Shown here in pieces: positions 22,541 through 23,468 of a stretch of DNA of 23,468 bases; the first letter of the stretch is position 1; the number at the start of each line of letters is the position of its first letter. Source of the DNA: JBCDIQ01 sp039024295 (lineage in GTDB: Bacteria; Bacteroidota; Bacteroidia; J057); NCBI GenBank assembly GCA_039024295.1, contig JBCDIQ010000036.1:1-23468 (forward strand), read 5' to 3'. Both the position numbers and the translations under genes were made by a program. The notes beneath the pieces are model-generated. The model was not told the origin of the DNA. It made no database searches and saw only the letters and a list, made by a program, of their open reading frames with translations.

Positions 22541-23386
22541 TTACGCCTTATCTTTGTTTGATGCAATATCGACGCTTAGCTCAACATCCGAGAATTCCTG
22601 CTCAACTTTACGCTCAAAATGTTTGCGATAACGCTGCGCAACCATGTCAGTTTTGGCAATGATACAAACATCTGTTGTTTGGAATTCTGGATCTATAACA
22701 GCACCATCTCCTACAAAAGCGCCAATACGCATATAACCTTTAATCAGGGGCGGAAGATTTGAGAATACAGATTTAGCATCCAAATCTTCTTTTGGAATAA
22801 TATTCATATCGATGTAACGATCATCTAGAGCGCGGGTGCAAATGTGGCCTGGTGCTTTGTGATAGTGATACAAATACGATAAAGCTGGGGCTAACTCATC
22901 AATATCTGTGCTATGCAAACTCGCGCATCCAAATAAGACATCAATATCATAGCGGATCATATAATCAACAATGCCTTGCCATAGCAGCTGCATCGTTGGG
23001 CGTGCCCGATAATCCTCTGCTACACAGGATCGACCAAGCTCTAAAAGCTTTAAATTTGAGTTCTTCAAAGTATCAATATTATATTCACTCTCAGAGTAAA
23101 ACTGGCCGCACTTAAGTGCTGAATCTTGCGTCAACAATCTATAGGTACCAACGATAACTTCATTACCCTCGATTTCATCCGTCACAATCAAATGCTCAGA
23201 ATGCTCATCGTACTGATCAAAATCGCGTTTTTGGGTCTTAATCTCATCCGATGGAAGCGCGCCATATTCTTCATAGAAAATTTTATAACGAAGCTCTTGT
23301 GCTGCTCGTATCTCTTCGTCATTGGCGGCTAAGCGAATGCGAATCTGATTCAGTTTTGCTTTTGGTTTTACCTGCGCAGTGTTCAT
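22541..23386 (-). CDS. GNAT-fold N-acyltransferase, OlsB-like (alphaproteobacterial type)
   Basis: This 281-residue protein matches the Acetyltransf_5 / ornithine-acyl-ACP N-acyltransferase family, which attaches a 3-hydroxy fatty acid to an amino acid, usually ornithine, as the first step to amino-acid lipids. Typical segments are AAQELRYKIFYEEYGA (28–43), DFDQYDEHSEHLIV, VGTYRLL (79–85), LLELGRSCVAEDYR (114–127), LFGCASLHSTD (151–161) and the late LPPLIKGYMRIGAFVGDGAVID. These agree with alphaproteobacterial members rather than the Bacteroidota GlsB type, to my recollection. I start at ATG 23386, behind a weak GTGAGA site; an upstream in-frame start at 23437 would lie inside the likely promoter. 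The PlsC gene follows directly. Confidence 0.88.
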   Translation of the reverse strand: MNTAQVKPKAKLNQIRIRLAANDEEIRAAQELRYKIFYEEYGALPSDEIKTQKRDFDQYDEHSEHLIVTDEIEGNEVIVGTYRLLTQDSALKCGQFYSESEYNIDTLKNSNLKLLELGRSCVAEDYRARPTMQLLWQGIVDYMIRYDIDVLFGCASLHSTDIDELAPALSYLYHYHKAPGHICTRALDDRYIDMNIIPKEDLDAKSVFSNLPPLIKGYMRIGAFVGDGAVIDPEFQTTDVCIIAKTDMVAQRYRKHFERKVEQEFSDVELSVDIASNKDKA

Positions 23387-23409
23387 AAATATCTCACGAT
23401 CAAACGCGT

Positions 23410-23437
23410 ATCCTAAGCATTCTACAAAATGGGTCAA
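23410..23437 (-). promoter_or_regulatory. Sigma-70-like promoter of the N-acyltransferase gene
   Basis: On the minus strand TTGACC (23437–23432), a 16-base spacer and TAGGAT (23415–23410) resemble -35 and -10 boxes. A transcript would start about 17 bases before ATG 23386. This is the proteobacterial form, unlike the TTG/TAnnTTTG candidates elsewhere in the window. Confidence 0.4.
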
Positions 23438-23468
23438 GAAAATTAGGGGAAATTAAGGTTAACTCAGG

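Noticed and set aside
23126..23332. 68-codon plus-strand frame near the right end
   Set aside because: It is antisense to the N-acyltransferase and shows no protein family features.

Overview
Most of this window (about 1–22,000) reads as the chromosome of a member of the Bacteroidota that has a type IX secretion system (T9SS) and gliding-type machinery. The evidence is a full-length PorU sortase, a GldH-type lipoprotein beside a PSP1/RicT gene, a beta-propeller protein with a typical T9SS sorting tail, a secreted subtilase, a DUF4221-like lipoprotein, weak or absent Shine-Dalgarno sites at most starts, and candidate promoters of the TTG...TAnnTTTG kind. The order or family cannot be fixed from sequence alone.

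Layout. 1–1,500: the last codons of an upstream gene, then a multi-pass membrane protein whose 3' end and terminator are nearly identical to those of the upstream gene, so two paralogues appear to stand in tandem. 1,777–3,014: a YugP-like zinc peptidase and a DUF1697 protein, followed by a 14-bp tandem repeat. 3,172–3,941: a SemiSWEET sugar transporter translationally coupled to a TetR-type regulator. 3,938–7,411 (minus): porU. 7,742–8,839 (minus): dprA. 8,960–10,882: an OmpR/PhoB-type response regulator without a kinase and a Pit-like transporter. 10,933–12,663: an exported amidohydrolase fused to a SnoaL-like domain. 12,688–14,534 (minus): the ricT-gldH pair. 14,889–16,652 (minus): a seven-repeat propeller T9SS substrate. 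16,838–18,848: an operon of a ComEA-like helix-hairpin-helix protein, apt and folA. 18,855–19,136 (minus): a small ABM-fold protein. 19,191–20,879: a subtilase with a strong terminator. 21,002–22,036: the DUF4221-like lipoprotein.

How the genes connect. PorU is the T9SS sortase that cleaves sorting tails and attaches cargo to the surface. GldH belongs to the gliding/T9SS-associated lipoproteins. The propeller protein is a clear cargo candidate and the subtilase a possible one. DprA and the ComEA-like protein both belong to DNA uptake and recombination. Apt and FolA are nucleotide and folate housekeeping enzymes.

The right end (about 22,000–23,468) is different. It carries, on the minus strand, a GNAT N-acyltransferase and a PlsC acyltransferase that look alphaproteobacterial (OlsB/OlsA-like), with a sigma-70-style promoter and a possible Shine-Dalgarno. 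The acyltransferase loses its C-terminus at the same point where the DUF4221-like gene seems to lose its own, with no mobile element or repeat there. The simplest reading is a chimeric join between two genomes; a real but recent transfer or rearrangement is the alternative. I saw no CRISPR array, tRNA, rRNA or insertion sequence.
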